A stretch of DNA of 64,000 nt from the NCBI RefSeq assembly GCF_028680575.1, contig NZ_JAPCKI010000004.1, positions 1 to 64,000 of the forward strand, given 5' to 3'. Source of the DNA: Acidovorax benzenivorans (GTDB lineage: Bacteria; Pseudomonadota; Gammaproteobacteria; Burkholderiales; Burkholderiaceae_C). Positions within the stretch are counted from its first letter, which is position 1; each line of letters starts with the position of its first letter. Below, in pieces: positions 46,379-56,818 of the stretch. The position numbers were made by a program, and so were the translations under genes. A model generated the notes under the pieces. It was not told where the DNA came from and did no database searches. It was given only the letters and a program-made list of their open reading frames with translations.

Positions 46379-48790
46379 TCAACGCGCTTTCTTGAAAGCC
46401 TTGCCACCGCCAGATGGCTTGGGGGCTGCTGCAGCAGAGCCCGTCACCCGGGGCGGCAAGCCCGTGTGCTGGGTCAGCATTCGGCCCTTCTGGGGCTGCC
46501 CCACCTTGGGCTGCGCACCCACCGCAGGTTTGCCCACCGGGGTGGAGTTCTTGCGGCGCGCGCTCTGGTAACCGCCATCCGTCAGGGGCTGAAACGTCGG
46601 GATCAGGTGGTGCTTGCCATTGCCGATCAAGTCCGCCCGGCCCATGGCCTTGAGCGCATCGCGCAGCAGCGGCCAGTTGTTGGGGTCGTGGTAGCGCAGG
46701 AAGGCCTTGTGCAGGCGGCGGCGCTTCTCACCGCGCACGATGTCCACCGACTCTTCGGCCGCATCGCGCATCTCGCGGCGCACGCGGGTCAGCGTGTTGC
46801 GGCCCGAGTGGTACATGGCCGTGGCCGTGGCCATGGGGCTGGGGTAGAAGGTCTGCACCTGGTCGGCGCGAAAGCCGTTCTTCTTGAGCCAGACGGCGAG
46901 GTTCATCATGTCCTCGTCGCTCGTGCCTGGGTGCGCGGCGATGAAGTACGGGATCAAGAACTGCTTTTTGCCCGCCTCTTCGCTGAACTTCTCGAACATC
47001 TGCTTGAAGCGGTCATAGTTGCCAATGCCCGGCTTCATCATCTTGGACAGCGGCCCCTGCTCGGTGTGCTCGGGCGCGATCTTGAGGTAGCCACCCACGT
47101 GGTGCTGTACCAGCTCCTTCACGTACTCGGGGCTCTTGACGGCCAGGTCGTAGCGCAGGCCCGAGCCGATCAGGATCTTCTTGATGCCCTTGAGCGCGCG
47201 GCCACGGCGGTAGATCTTGATGAGCGGGCCGTGGTCGGTGGTCAGGTTCTGGCAGATGCCGGGGTACACGCAGCTCGGTTTGCGGCAGGCGGCTTCAATC
47301 TCAGGGCTGCGGCAGCCCAGGCGGTACATGTTGGCCGTGGGGCCACCCAGATCGCTGATGGTGCCGGTGAAGCCCTTGACCTTGTCGCGGATGTCCTCGA
47401 TCTCCTGGATGATGGAATCCTCGGAGCGGCTCTGGATGATGCGGCCTTCGTGCTCGGTGATGGAGCAGAAGGTGCAGCCGCCAAAGCAGCCGCGCATGAT
47501 ATTGATCGAGAACCGGATCATCTCCCACGCGGGGATCTTGGTGCCGTGGTCGTGGCTGCCGTTCTCGTCGGCATAGCTGGGGTGCGGGCCACGCGCGTAG
47601 GGCAAATCAAACACGTAGTCCATCTCGGCCGTGGTCAGCGGGATGGGTGGCGGGTTGAGCCACACGTCGCGCGCCGTGACCCCCTCGCCGTGCGCCTGCA
47701 CCATGGCGCGGGCGTTGCCGGGGTTGGTTTCCAGGTGCATCACGCGGTTGGCGTGGGCGTAGAGCACAGGGTCGCTTTTCACCTGCTCGTAGCTAGGCAG
47801 GCGGATCACGGTCTTCTCGCGCGGGGGCACCTTCAGCTTGGCCCGCAGTGCCGGGTTGGGCACAAACTGGATGGGCTGGATCACCGGATTGGACTCATTT
47901 TGGCCGCTGGCGCCCGTCCCACATGCGGCAGCAGCTCCTGATTCAGGAGCATCGTCCTTGCTACAACTGGCCCCTTGCGCGGCGGCTTGCTCGCTCGTGG
48001 TCATGTAGGGGTTGATGTGCGCTTCCACCGGGCCAGGCTCGTCCACGCTGGTGGAGTCGATCTCGAACCAGCCCTTGCCGCTTTCATCGTCCGGCCGACG
48101 CACAAACGCCGTGCCGCGCACGTCCGTGATCTTCTCGACCGGCTCACGCGCTGCAATGCGGTGGGCCACTTCGACCAGCGCGCGCTCGGCGTTGCCGTAC
48201 AGCAGCAGGTCGCATTTGCTGTCCACCACGATGCTGCGGCGCACCTTGTCGCTCCAGTAGTCGTAGTGCGCAATGCGACGCAGGCTGCCCTCGATGCCGC
48301 CCAGGACGATGGGCACGTCCTTGTACGCCTCACGGCAGCGCTGGCTGTAGACGATGGCTGCGCGGTCGGGGCGCTTGCCGCCAATGTCTCCGGGGGTGTA
48401 GGCGTCGTCGCTGCGGATCTTGCGGTCGGCGGTGTACCGGTTGATCATCGAATCCATGTTGCCCGCCGTCACGCCCCAGAACAGGTTAGGCTTACCCAGC
48501 ACCTTGAAGGGGTCAGCGCTCTGCCAGTCGGGCTGGGCAATGATGCCCACGCGAAAGCCCTGGGCTTCGAGCGTGCGGCCGATCACGGCCATGCCGAAGC
48601 TGGGGTGGTCCACATAGGCGTCGCCTGTGACCAGAATGATGTCGCAGCTGTCCCAGCCCAGTTTCTCCATCTCGGCGCGGCTCATTGGCAAGAACGGGGC
48701 CGTGCCAAAGCGCTTGGCCCAGTACGGACGGTAGCTGGTCAAGGGCTTTGCGGCGCGCGCAAAAAAGGAGACGTCAACGGGGGCGTTCAT
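46379..48790 (-). CDS. YgiQ-family radical SAM protein
   Basis: From ATG 48790 an 803-residue protein. N-terminal YgiQ domain ([40 protein letters not shown]). The radical SAM cluster motif is in [20 protein letters not shown] (CxxxCxxC). [19 protein letters not shown] is also typical. Function of the family is unknown. Near residue 290 a poorly conserved insert ([20 protein letters not shown]) contains a palindromic sequence. E. coli YgiQ is 739 residues. Confidence 0.92.
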   Translation of the reverse strand: MNAPVDVSFFARAAKPLTSYRPYWAKRFGTAPFLPMSRAEMEKLGWDSCDIILVTGDAYVDHPSFGMAVIGRTLEAQGFRVGIIAQPDWQSADPFKVLGKPNLFWGVTAGNMDSMINRYTADRKIRSDDAYTPGDIGGKRPDRAAIVYSQRCREAYKDVPIVLGGIEGSLRRIAHYDYWSDKVRRSIVVDSKCDLLLYGNAERALVEVAHRIAAREPVEKITDVRGTAFVRRPDDESGKGWFEIDSTSVDEPGPVEAHINPYMTTSEQAAAQGASCSKDDAPESGAAAACGTGASGQNESNPVIQPIQFVPNPALRAKLKVPPREKTVIRLPSYEQVKSDPVLYAHANRVMHLETNPGNARAMVQAHGEGVTARDVWLNPPPIPLTTAEMDYVFDLPYARGPHPSYADENGSHDHGTKIPAWEMIRFSINIMRGCFGGCTFCSITEHEGRIIQSRSEDSIIQEIEDIRDKVKGFTGTISDLGGPTANMYRLGCRSPEIEAACRKPSCVYPGICQNLTTDHGPLIKIYRRGRALKGIKKILIGSGLRYDLAVKSPEYVKELVQHHVGGYLKIAPEHTEQGPLSKMMKPGIGNYDRFKQMFEKFSEEAGKKQFLIPYFIAAHPGTSDEDMMNLAVWLKKNGFRADQVQTFYPSPMATATAMYHSGRNTLTRVRREMRDAAEESVDIVRGEKRRRLHKAFLRYHDPNNWPLLRDALKAMGRADLIGNGKHHLIPTFQPLTDGGYQSARRKNSTPVGKPAVGAQPKVGQPQKGRMLTQHTGLPPRVTGSAAAAPKPSGGGKAFKKAR
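47928..47970. repeat. Palindrome inside ygiQ, possible element insert
   Basis: GCTCCTG (47934-47940) and CAGGAGC (47944-47950) form a hairpin followed by ATCGTCCTTGCTACAACTGG. The sequence resembles mobile short repeats of Comamonadaceae and sits in an in-frame low-conservation insert. Confidence 0.45.
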
Positions 48791-48964
48791 GCAGTGGGAG
48801 GGCGGCCACCCCATGGATCAACGGGGCATCGTGGGGCGCGGCTGTGGTGGGTAACCCGCGATTTTACGGTGGCAAGCCGTTTTTGTCGCTGCACCTGCCT
48901 TGCCCCTGCGCCATGGAGGTCTTGCCCCACGGGGCGCATATACTTGCCAAAGTCAATCAATTAC

Positions 48965-49960
48965 ATGACAAAGGCATTTATGAAAGCACCTACCGACTCC
49001 TCTCAGCCATCAGCACCCACCGCATCTCCCGCCCCGGTGCCCGCCAGTGCCGTCAAGGCGGTGCGGCGGTTCAACCGCTTTATCACCCGCCGCATTGGCG
49101 TGCTGGACCCGTATCTGGGCAGCAAACTGTCGCTGACTGACGTACGTGTGCTCTACGAGCTGGCCCACAGGGATGCCCCTGTGGCCAGCGAACTCGCGCG
49201 CGACCTAGGACTGGACGGCGGGTACATCAGCCGGATACTGCGGCGTTTTGAGCAAACTGGCTGGATAGAGCGCCGCGCCAGCACCCAGGACGCGCGGCAG
49301 AGCCTGGTCACGCTCACCCCTGCCGGGCGCGAGGCGTTCGAACCGCTGCAGCAGCGCTCACGCGACGAGGCCGCCGCCCTGCTCGCCCCCCTGCCCCCCG
49401 CGCGGCGTCAAGAGGTGGTGGATGCGATGGAACGGATTGAAACCCTTCTGTCCCCCACCACCAACGCAGCAGAGGGAACCCGCGTCGCCGTGTTGCGCGA
49501 CCCACAACCTGGCGACATGGGCTGGGTGGTGCAGCAGCATGGCGAGATCTATTGGCGCGAATACGGCTGGGACAGCCGCTTTGAGGCGCTGGTGGCGGAC
49601 ATCGCAGCGCAGTTTTTGCGCAAGTTCCAGCCCGCGTGGGAGAAAGCCTGGATCGCTGAACTGGATGGCGAGCGCGTGGGCTCGGTGTTTTTGGTGCGCA
49701 AATCGGCCACCACCGCGCAGTTGCGCATGCTCATCCTCAGCCCCAAAGCCCGAGGCCTCGGCCTGGGCGCACGGCTGACCGACGAATGCATCGCCTTTGC
49801 GCGCGCAAAAGGTTACAAAAAGATGGTGTTGTGGACCAACAGTTGCCTGACAGCCGCACGCGGCATCTACGGGCAGCGCGGTTTCCAGCTGGTCAAAACC
49901 GAGCCCTACGAAGGCTTTGGCCAGCAGCTGGTGGGAGAAACCTGGGAGCTGAAGCTTTGA
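48965..49960 (+). CDS. MarR-type regulator fused to GNAT acetyltransferase
   Basis: From ATG 48965 (ATG 48980 also possible) a 331-residue protein. Residues ~35-165 form a MarR winged helix (LSLTDVRVLYELAHRDAPVA, GLDGGYISRILRRFEQTGWI, LVTLTPAGREAF). Residues ~170-331 form a GNAT domain (WIAELDGERVGSVFLVRKSA, KARGLGLGARLTDECI with the acetyl-CoA loop). Such fusions are known in proteobacteria, but ligands and substrates are not. Confidence 0.9.
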   Translation: MTKAFMKAPTDSSQPSAPTASPAPVPASAVKAVRRFNRFITRRIGVLDPYLGSKLSLTDVRVLYELAHRDAPVASELARDLGLDGGYISRILRRFEQTGWIERRASTQDARQSLVTLTPAGREAFEPLQQRSRDEAAALLAPLPPARRQEVVDAMERIETLLSPTTNAAEGTRVAVLRDPQPGDMGWVVQQHGEIYWREYGWDSRFEALVADIAAQFLRKFQPAWEKAWIAELDGERVGSVFLVRKSATTAQLRMLILSPKARGLGLGARLTDECIAFARAKGYKKMVLWTNSCLTAARGIYGQRGFQLVKTEPYEGFGQQLVGETWELKL

Positions 49961-50068
49961 CCAGCGTGCTCATAGCAGGCAACCTGATCTCCGGCGATGG
50001 CGGCAAAGTCAACGTCGGCTGATGGGGCCCACCGCCGCGCGCTGCGTCACCACCAACAAGGCGCAGCG

Positions 50069-50272
50069 CTACCACTCACCCACTTCGCGCACGCGCTGCG
50101 CCAGGTCCGGCATCGCGTCATCGTCCAGTTCTACCGCCTGGCTGGTCGCCGCACACCCCGCCGCGACCGAGTTGATGCTGGATGCTTCGGAGCCCGAGGG
50201 TGAAATGAAACGGCCAAACAAATGGCTGGCGAGGGAGGTAGGCAAAGGTGCAGAGAGCGGCGTGGCAAACAT
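50069..50272 (-). CDS. Small hypothetical protein
   Basis: A 67-residue frame from ATG 50272 with AGGAA upstream. It begins MFATPLSAPLPTSLASHLFG and ends AMPDLAQRVREVGEW. A conserved-looking acidic-hydrophobic C-terminus (ELDDDAMPDLAQRVREVGEW) suggests a real product; no family is recognised. Confidence 0.5.
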   Translation of the reverse strand: MFATPLSAPLPTSLASHLFGRFISPSGSEASSINSVAAGCAATSQAVELDDDAMPDLAQRVREVGEW

Positions 50273-50498
50273 GGCGGTTCCTTTTCTGATGGCCCGAGTG
50301 CTTTCAAATGCGTAGCAACAACGTAGGCCACAGCAACAAGTCCGCAGTGTAGGAACGCATGCCAATGGCGTGTGTGACAGAACGCACATTTCGAACAGGG
50401 TTCGTAGCGTTCAGCGCCATCCGCGGCGCGGCCTGTGACTTTCATCACAGTCTGCCACTGGCTCGCACCGTCGCGCACCGCCGTACACTCACCGCCCC

Positions 50499-51092
50499 AT
50501 GCCCCAGACCTTGGCTGCGCCCGCGCACAGCGAACTCATCATCAAGAAAAGCCGGTTCATCGGCTGCGTGCAACCCATGGCCGACCGCGCCAGCGCACAG
50601 GCGACGGTAGATGCGCTGTGGAAGCAGCACCCCGGCGCTGCCCACATCTGCTGGGCCTTGCTGGCAGGCGGCCAGTCGGCTGCGGTGGACGACGGCGAGC
50701 CGGGTGGCACCGCCGGCCGCCCGATGCTGGACGTGTTGCGTCACCAGGACCTGGAAGGCGTGCTGGCCACGGTGGTGCGCTACTTTGGCGGGGTCAAGCT
50801 GGGTGCGGGTGGCCTGGTGCGCGCCTATACCGACACCATTGCCCAGGCACTGCTCACTGCCCCCAAGGTCACGCTGCAACGCATGACCACGCTGCAATGC
50901 ATGGTGCCCTATGCGCTGGAGGGGCTGCTGCGCCGTGAGATTGAGGCCGCAGGCGCCGAACTGGTGGCCGTGCAGCATGGCACGCTGGTCAGCCTGCAAC
51001 TGCGCCTGCCCCAAACGCAGGCCGCCCACTTTGTGCAACGCATCAACGACCAAGGGCAAGGCCGTGTGGGCTGGACGGCCCCCGACGCCTGA
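50499..51092 (+). CDS. YigZ/IMPACT-family protein
   Basis: A 197-residue protein with SELIIKKSRFIGCVQPMADR, HICWALLAGGQSAAVDDGEP, GGTAGRPMLDVLRHQDLEGV and VRYFGGVKLGAGGLVRAY, the core of the YigZ/UPF0029 family. A C-terminal DUF1949-like region follows. Cellular role not firm. It may overlap promoter sequence of the following flavoprotein. Confidence 0.92.
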   Translation: MPQTLAAPAHSELIIKKSRFIGCVQPMADRASAQATVDALWKQHPGAAHICWALLAGGQSAAVDDGEPGGTAGRPMLDVLRHQDLEGVLATVVRYFGGVKLGAGGLVRAYTDTIAQALLTAPKVTLQRMTTLQCMVPYALEGLLRREIEAAGAELVAVQHGTLVSLQLRLPQTQAAHFVQRINDQGQGRVGWTAPDA

Positions 51093-51245
51093 CCACACGC
51101 CACACCTCGCCCTCAAAGCCTGTGCGGCCTGCAGCTCCAGGTGCGCAATCGCCCAACGCGGCTTCACCCAAACGGCCTGTGCGCCTACAGCAGTGTGGCG
51201 GCGCGCGCTTCACACTGCGGCTTTGCAGACTTCCGAGGAAGCCCC

Positions 51246-52661
51246 GTGGCCCAACTGCTCGACACCCTCATCATTGGCGCAGGCACGGCGGGCCTGGCCG
51301 CCCTGCGCGAAGTGCGCAAACGCACCAACCGCTATCTCATCGTCAACGAAGGCCCCTGGGGCACCACCTGCGCCCGCGTGGGCTGCATGCCGTCCAAGGC
51401 ACTGATCGAGGCAGCCAACGCCTTCCACCGTCGCCACACCTTTGAAGAATTTGGCCTGCGGGGCGCAAACGCATTGACCGCCGACCTGCCTGCCGTACTG
51501 CAGCGCGTGCGCGCCCTGCGCGACGACTTTGTAGCGGGAGCCCTCCAAGCCACCAGTGAGCTGGGCAGCACCCAAGTGTCAGGGCGCGCAACGCTGCTGG
51601 GGCCACGTTTGGTGGACATCGACGGTACGGCTTACGCCACGCGCAGCATCATCATCGCCACGGGGTCACGCCCCCGCGTGCCAGACAAATGGCTCGCGTT
51701 TGGCGACCGCATGCTCACCACCGACACCTTGTTCGAGCAGCCCAGCCTCGGCCCGCGCATTGCCGTGATCGGCATGGGCCCGATCGGGGTGGAGATTTCG
51801 CAAGCCCTTGCCCGGCTGGGCTTGCAGGTGGCGGCATTCACCACCAGCCACACGCTGGCCGGCCTGAGCGACCCGGCGCTCAACGCCGAACTGACAGCCC
51901 TGCTCAAGCAAGACATGGTGCTGCACATGGGCGCCAAAGCGCAACTGCGCGAAGTGCCCGGAGGCATTGAAGTCGCCAGCGGCGCCAACCGCGTGGTAGT
52001 GGACCAGGTCATCGCCGCCATGGGCCGGGTGCCCAACATGGAACACCTGGGCCTGGAGACACTGGGCGTGCCCCTGGACCAGCGCGGCTTGCCCACCGTG
52101 GACCCGCAAACCCAGCAAATTGGCGATTTGCCGGTGTTTCTGGCGGGTGACGCCAATGCCCACACCCCGCTGCTGCATGAGGCTGCGGACGAAGGCCATA
52201 TTGCGGGCATGAACGCCCTGGCCACCACACCCACACGCTTTCGGCGCCGCACCTTGCTGTCCATCGTTTTTGCCGACCCCAACGTCGCCGTCGTGGGGCC
52301 GCGCGTGGCCGACATGGACCCGCACAGCACCGTCACCGGCACCGCCAGCTACGCAACCCAAGGCCGCGCCCGCACCGCCCAGCGCAACCACGGGCGCCTG
52401 TGCGTCTATGCAGACCATGCCAGCGGTCGCCTGCTGGGCGCCGAGCTGTGTACCCCTGATGGCGAGCACCTGGCACACCTGCTGGCCCTGGCCGTGCAGC
52501 AGCAACTGACGGTGCAGGACCTGTTGGGCATGCCTTTCTATCACCCCACCCTGGAAGAAGGCCTGCGTACCGCATTGCGCGACGCCGCCCGCCAACTGCC
52601 TCACGCCCGCGCCTCCGACCTGGCCGCCTGCGCAGCCCTTGGTGTGCCAGCGCTGGACTAA
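51246..52661 (+). CDS. Dihydrolipoyl dehydrogenase-like pyridine nucleotide-disulphide oxidoreductase
   Basis: From GTG 51246 (GAGGAAG upstream) a 471-residue flavoprotein. FAD site DTLIIGAGTAGLAALREVRK; redox pair Cys42/Cys47 in WGTTCARVGCMPSKALIEA (the usual GGTCLNVGC is changed but CX4C is kept). NAD site IAVIGMGPIGVEISQAL. C-terminal PFYHPTLEEGL retains the His/Glu pair. It is not linked to any 2-oxoacid dehydrogenase. A second E3-type enzyme besides lpdA; physiological substrate unclear. Confidence 0.88.
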   Translation: MAQLLDTLIIGAGTAGLAALREVRKRTNRYLIVNEGPWGTTCARVGCMPSKALIEAANAFHRRHTFEEFGLRGANALTADLPAVLQRVRALRDDFVAGALQATSELGSTQVSGRATLLGPRLVDIDGTAYATRSIIIATGSRPRVPDKWLAFGDRMLTTDTLFEQPSLGPRIAVIGMGPIGVEISQALARLGLQVAAFTTSHTLAGLSDPALNAELTALLKQDMVLHMGAKAQLREVPGGIEVASGANRVVVDQVIAAMGRVPNMEHLGLETLGVPLDQRGLPTVDPQTQQIGDLPVFLAGDANAHTPLLHEAADEGHIAGMNALATTPTRFRRRTLLSIVFADPNVAVVGPRVADMDPHSTVTGTASYATQGRARTAQRNHGRLCVYADHASGRLLGAELCTPDGEHLAHLLALAVQQQLTVQDLLGMPFYHPTLEEGLRTALRDAARQLPHARASDLAACAALGVPALD

Positions 52662-52753
52662 CTGACGCCAGAGCCAGAGACCACTGAACGTGTAACAACG
52701 CTCAAGCCTCGTGCTGGCATGCCGATAACCTACCATTGCCCCAAGGAGTCCCC

Positions 52754-52969
52754 ATGGACGTCGCCCTGACCAACAGCATCGTCAACACCGCTACCAATCT
52801 GGCCAGCGCCAAGACGTCGGACGCCCTGAATATGGTGGTGCTGAAAAAGGCGCTCGACATGCAGGCCGTCTCTGCCGCCACCATGATCGACGCCATGCAG
52901 CAGTCCATGCCGCAGCCCGCACTGGCCACTAGCGGCACGCTGGGCACCAACGTCAATACTTTCGCCTGA
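52754..52969 (+). CDS. YjfB-like putative motility protein
   Basis: A 71-residue protein starting MDVALTNSIVNTATNLASAK with MVVLKKALDMQAVSAATMID, the core of the YjfB/putative motility family of short proteins. Starts at ATG 52754 after AAGGAG. Function unproven. Confidence 0.75.
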   Translation: MDVALTNSIVNTATNLASAKTSDALNMVVLKKALDMQAVSAATMIDAMQQSMPQPALATSGTLGTNVNTFA

Positions 52970-52994
52970 GGGGCTAAGCCTCCGCTTGCGCGGC

Positions 52995-54140
52995 TCAGCG
53001 CAAACGCGCGGGCGACAGCCCTTCCAGCCGCACGCCCTCACGCACCAGCTCTTCGGCCAGCGGCTCGCCCCGCAACAGCTGCCGCGCCAGCAACGAGGCG
53101 CCCGCCGCGCTCTGAATCCCATACCCGCCCTGCCCGGCCAGCCAGAAGAAGCCGGGCACATGGTTGTCCCAGCCAATCACCATGTCGCCATCGGGCACAA
53201 ACGAACGCAGCCCGGCCCAGGTATGCGACGGGCGGCGGATCTGGAAGGTGGTCATTTCCTCGATGTGATAAATGCCGGTGGCCACGTCCAGCTCCTCGGG
53301 CACCACATCGTGCGGATGCGTGGGGTCGGCATTGGCTGGCGAGCCCAGCAGTTGCCCCGCATCGGGCTTGAAGTAAAAGCTTTCGTCAATGCCGATCACG
53401 GCGGGCCAGTGGGTGGCGTCCATGCCTTCGGGCACGGGAAAGGTAAACGCCGTGCGCCGACGCGGCTCCAGCCCGATGGGCGGCACGCCCGCCAGGCCCG
53501 CCACCACATCGGCCCAGGCGCCCGCAGCATTCACGATGGTCGGGGCCGCAAACACCCGCCCGTCGGCCAGCGTCACCTGCCACCCGTTGCCCTCGCGTCT
53601 TACAGCCGTGACCTCGGCATGCGTCAGCACCTGGCCGCCACGCTGGCGCAGGCCACGCAGGTAGCCCTGGTGCAGAGCATTCACGTCAATATCGGCCGCC
53701 TCGGGCTCGCTCATGCCTGCGGCCACAGCCTCGGGTTTGAGGCAGGGCAGCATCGCCAGCAAATCGGCCCGCTCCACCCATTGCACGTTGGGCGAGGCGG
53801 CGTGCGCTTCGTCGAAGGTCTGTTTCAGCAGATCCAGCTGGTCTGGCCCCGCCACATAGACCACGCCCCGGGGCGAGAGGATGGGGCTGTCGCCAAACTC
53901 CGGCGGCGGTGCGTCATAAAACGCACGGCTGGCCCGCGTCAGCGCTTGGATGTTGGGCGTGCCATAGGTCGCCATGTACAGCGCTGCCGAGCGGCCTGTG
54001 GTGTGGTAGCCGGGCTGCGATTCGCGCTCCAGCAGCAGCACGCTGGCGCCCTGCTCTGCGGCGCCGGGCTGCACCAGTTGCCAAGCCAGGGAGGCCCCGG
54101 CAATGCCTGCGCCGATCACGATGGTGTCCACGGTTTGCAT
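52995..54140 (-). CDS. DadA-like FAD-dependent amino acid/amine oxidoreductase
   Basis: A 381-residue flavoprotein. FAD site TIVIGAGIAGASLAWQLVQP, then ESQPGYHTTGRSAALYMATY, and the C-terminal FWLAGQGGYGIQSAAGASLL. Family DAO (D-amino acid oxidase-like). Last gene of the four-gene operon dsdA-Bug-amidase-oxidase, 15 bp after the amidase. A D-amino acid or N-methyl amino acid substrate is likely from context. Confidence 0.86.
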   Translation of the reverse strand: MQTVDTIVIGAGIAGASLAWQLVQPGAAEQGASVLLLERESQPGYHTTGRSAALYMATYGTPNIQALTRASRAFYDAPPPEFGDSPILSPRGVVYVAGPDQLDLLKQTFDEAHAASPNVQWVERADLLAMLPCLKPEAVAAGMSEPEAADIDVNALHQGYLRGLRQRGGQVLTHAEVTAVRREGNGWQVTLADGRVFAAPTIVNAAGAWADVVAGLAGVPPIGLEPRRRTAFTFPVPEGMDATHWPAVIGIDESFYFKPDAGQLLGSPANADPTHPHDVVPEELDVATGIYHIEEMTTFQIRRPSHTWAGLRSFVPDGDMVIGWDNHVPGFFWLAGQGGYGIQSAAGASLLARQLLRGEPLAEELVREGVRLEGLSPARLR

Positions 54141-54155
54141 GGTCTATGTCTCCTT

Positions 54156-55718
54156 CTAAACCGCCGAAACCTGCGCAGCCGATGCCGCACGGTCGTCGCG
54201 CGGCAGGCTGCGGGCGTCGCGGGAGTCCGGTGCCATGGTCACGATGGAGGTCAGCGCGGGCTCGGCGCGCGTCTGCACCAGCTTGGCGATGTCGGGCCGC
54301 GGCCGTGCCAGCCCTGCAACGCCCTTGAACGCCTGCTCCAGCGCATGCCCCACGCCCAGCGTGTGGCGGTCGGCACGGAACCGGCCCACGATCTGCAGGC
54401 CAAATGGCAAGCCCGCATCGTCCAGCCCACAAGGCAGGCTGAGCGCCGGGTGGGTGGTGAGCGTGGTCACATAGGTCAGCGCCAGCCAGCGGTAGTAGTT
54501 GGCCTGCGGCTCGCCGTTGATATGGCTGGCGAACAGCTCGGTCCACGCAAACGGCGACACGGGCGTGGTGGGCGCCAGGATCACGTCGTACTGTTCATAC
54601 AGCTTCTGGAAGCGCGCCAGGATGCGCGTCTGCTCGGCCTGCGCCCAGGCGCTGTCCAGCAGCGTCATGGCGGCGCCCATTTCGTAGTTGGCGCGGGTGT
54701 TGGGCCCCAGGCTGGCGGGGTCGCGCTCGTAGGCCTCGCGCGTGCTGGCCACAAAGGCTTCGGCGCGCAGCACGTCAAAGCAGCGGTGCACATCGCCCAG
54801 GTCGATATCGACGGCATCGCATCGGGCAAACAAGTGCTTCATGGCCTGTACCTTGCGGCGGAACACGGCGCGGATGCCGTTGTCCACCGCGCAGGCACCA
54901 AAGTCTTCGGTGTAGGCCACGCGCAGGCGGCTCAGGTCCACCGCTTCGGGCAGCAAGAAGCTCATCGGGTCCAGCGGGTAGCTCAGCGGGTCGCCGGGCG
55001 ACATGCCCGCCGATGCGGCCAGTTGCAGGCAGGCCTCTTCCACCGTGCGGCCCATGGGGCCCACCACCGAAATCGGCGTCCAGCCCAGCAGCTTGCGCGA
55101 GCTGGGCACCACGCCGGGCGAGGGCCTGAAGCCCACCACACCACAAATGGATGCCGGAATGCGCAGCGACCCGCCTGTGTCCGAGCCCGTGCACACCGGC
55201 AGCATGTCGCACGCCAGCGCAGCGGCCGAGCCGCCCGACGAGCCCCCGGCGTTCAGGTTCGGGTTGAACGGATTGCCCGTGGCGCCCCACACGGTGTTGC
55301 GCGAATTGGCACCCGCGCCCATCTCGGGGATGTTGGTCTTGCCCGCCACGATGGCGCCCGCCGCGCGCAAGCGCGCCACCAGCACGTTGTCTTCGGCAGG
55401 AATGTGATCGCGGTAAATCTGCGACCCATAGGTGGTCAGCAACCCAGCCGTGGCCTCCAGGTCCTTCACGCCCATGGGCAGGCCGTGCAACAGGCCCAGC
55501 GGCTCGCCGCGCAGCACCGCCTGCTCGGCCGCTTTGGCTTCGGTGCGGGCACGGTCGTAGCAGGTGGCGGTGACGGCATTCACCTGCGGGTTCACCGCCT
55601 CGATGCGCTCGATGCAGGCATCGAGCAGTTCTACCGGCGAAATCTCGCGCGTGCCGATGTGATGGCGCAGTTCGTTGGCGGTCAGCTCAACCAGGGCTTG
55701 GGGGCTTGTTGTGGTCAT
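54156..55718 (-). CDS. Amidase (amidase signature family)
   Basis: A 520-residue hydrolase with catalytic Lys85 (GVKDLEAT), cis-Ser in GGSSGGSAAALACD (Ser160/161) and nucleophile Ser184 in GSDTGGSLRIPAS. Length typical. It hydrolyses an amide; the operon suggests an amino acid amide or related compound feeding D-serine/D-amino acid use. Confidence 0.92.
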   Translation of the reverse strand: MTTTSPQALVELTANELRHHIGTREISPVELLDACIERIEAVNPQVNAVTATCYDRARTEAKAAEQAVLRGEPLGLLHGLPMGVKDLEATAGLLTTYGSQIYRDHIPAEDNVLVARLRAAGAIVAGKTNIPEMGAGANSRNTVWGATGNPFNPNLNAGGSSGGSAAALACDMLPVCTGSDTGGSLRIPASICGVVGFRPSPGVVPSSRKLLGWTPISVVGPMGRTVEEACLQLAASAGMSPGDPLSYPLDPMSFLLPEAVDLSRLRVAYTEDFGACAVDNGIRAVFRRKVQAMKHLFARCDAVDIDLGDVHRCFDVLRAEAFVASTREAYERDPASLGPNTRANYEMGAAMTLLDSAWAQAEQTRILARFQKLYEQYDVILAPTTPVSPFAWTELFASHINGEPQANYYRWLALTYVTTLTTHPALSLPCGLDDAGLPFGLQIVGRFRADRHTLGVGHALEQAFKGVAGLARPRPDIAKLVQTRAEPALTSIVTMAPDSRDARSLPRDDRAASAAQVSAV

Positions 55719-55752
55719 CTCGGGCTTGTCTCCTTGTTCTGGTCACACGGGT

Positions 55753-56739
55753 TCAGTCTGCGGTGATAGCAGCGCGCTGTGCAATGGCGCGCATCAGCGG
55801 CAGCTCCTTGTCGATCAGCTCGGCCAACACCTTGGACGAAGCATAGGACGGCTCGAACCCCACCGCGATCATCTTGTCACGCGTTTCGGGGTCCGACACC
55901 ACCTGGGCCAGCGCCAGCTCCAGCCGCGCCTTCACGGCCGGTGGCAGCCCACGAGGCGCCACCATGGCCAGCCAGGTGTCCATCTCCAGGCCCGGATAGC
56001 CGCTCTCGGCCAAAGTAGGCACCTTGGGCAGCAAGGCCGAGCGTTTGCCGGAGGTCACCGCGATGGCCTTGATCTTCCCGTCCTTGAGCTGTGGCAGCGC
56101 GGCCGAGACGGTGTCCACCGTGAACGGGATCTGCCCGCCGAGCAGGTCGGTCATCGCAGGCGCACTGCCCTTGTAAGGCACATGCTGGATCTTGAGACCC
56201 GCCGCATGGAAGAACATCTCGCCCGCAAACTGCGACGTGGTGCCCGTGCCGAACGAGCCATACGAATACTTGTCGGGCGCCGCCTTCACCAGGGCCACGA
56301 ACTGCTTCAGGTCGTTGGCCGGCACATCCTTGTTGGCCAGCAGAATCAACCCCGTGCGGCCCGTGATGCCAATGGGCTCAAAGCTCTTGACCGGGTCATA
56401 CGGCAGCTTGGCGCGCACGGCGGGGTTGACGGTGAAGGTGGTGCCCGAGCTCATGAGCAGCGTGTAGCCGTCGGGCGTCGCCCGCGCCACCGACGTCGCA
56501 CCGATCACCGTGCCCGCCCCCGCGCGGTTGTCGATCACCACGCTCTGGCCCAGCTTGTCGCCCAGCTTTTTGCCGATGAGGCGCCCCAGCACATCGGTCG
56601 CACCACCGGGCGGGAACGGAATCACCAGCGTGATCGGTTTGGTGGGGAAAGCCCCCTCCTGCGCCATGGCTGGAGCCCATGCGGTGGCCCCCAGGGCAGC
56701 GCAGAGGGCGGCAGACAAAAGCAGTTGCTTGCGGTTCAT
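55753..56739 (-). CDS. Bug-type (TctC) tripartite tricarboxylate transporter binding protein
   Basis: From ATG 56739 a 328-residue periplasmic protein with signal peptide (QLLLSAALCAALGATAWAPA) and ITLVIPFPPGGATDVLGRLI, VIDNRAGAGTVIGATSVARA and YTLLMSSGTTFTVNPA, hallmarks of the Bug/TctC family. No TctA/TctB membrane genes are adjacent, as is usual for orphan Bug proteins of this family. Ligand probably a carboxylate such as an amino acid of this operon. Confidence 0.92.
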   Translation of the reverse strand: MNRKQLLLSAALCAALGATAWAPAMAQEGAFPTKPITLVIPFPPGGATDVLGRLIGKKLGDKLGQSVVIDNRAGAGTVIGATSVARATPDGYTLLMSSGTTFTVNPAVRAKLPYDPVKSFEPIGITGRTGLILLANKDVPANDLKQFVALVKAAPDKYSYGSFGTGTTSQFAGEMFFHAAGLKIQHVPYKGSAPAMTDLLGGQIPFTVDTVSAALPQLKDGKIKAIAVTSGKRSALLPKVPTLAESGYPGLEMDTWLAMVAPRGLPPAVKARLELALAQVVSDPETRDKMIAVGFEPSYASSKVLAELIDKELPLMRAIAQRAAITAD

Positions 56740-56818
56740 GGCGTGGCTCCAGACAAAGAGAAATGAACGAGGAAAGGAAGCGAAACAGAAAGAAGGAACG
56801 AAGAGCGTGGCAAAGTGC

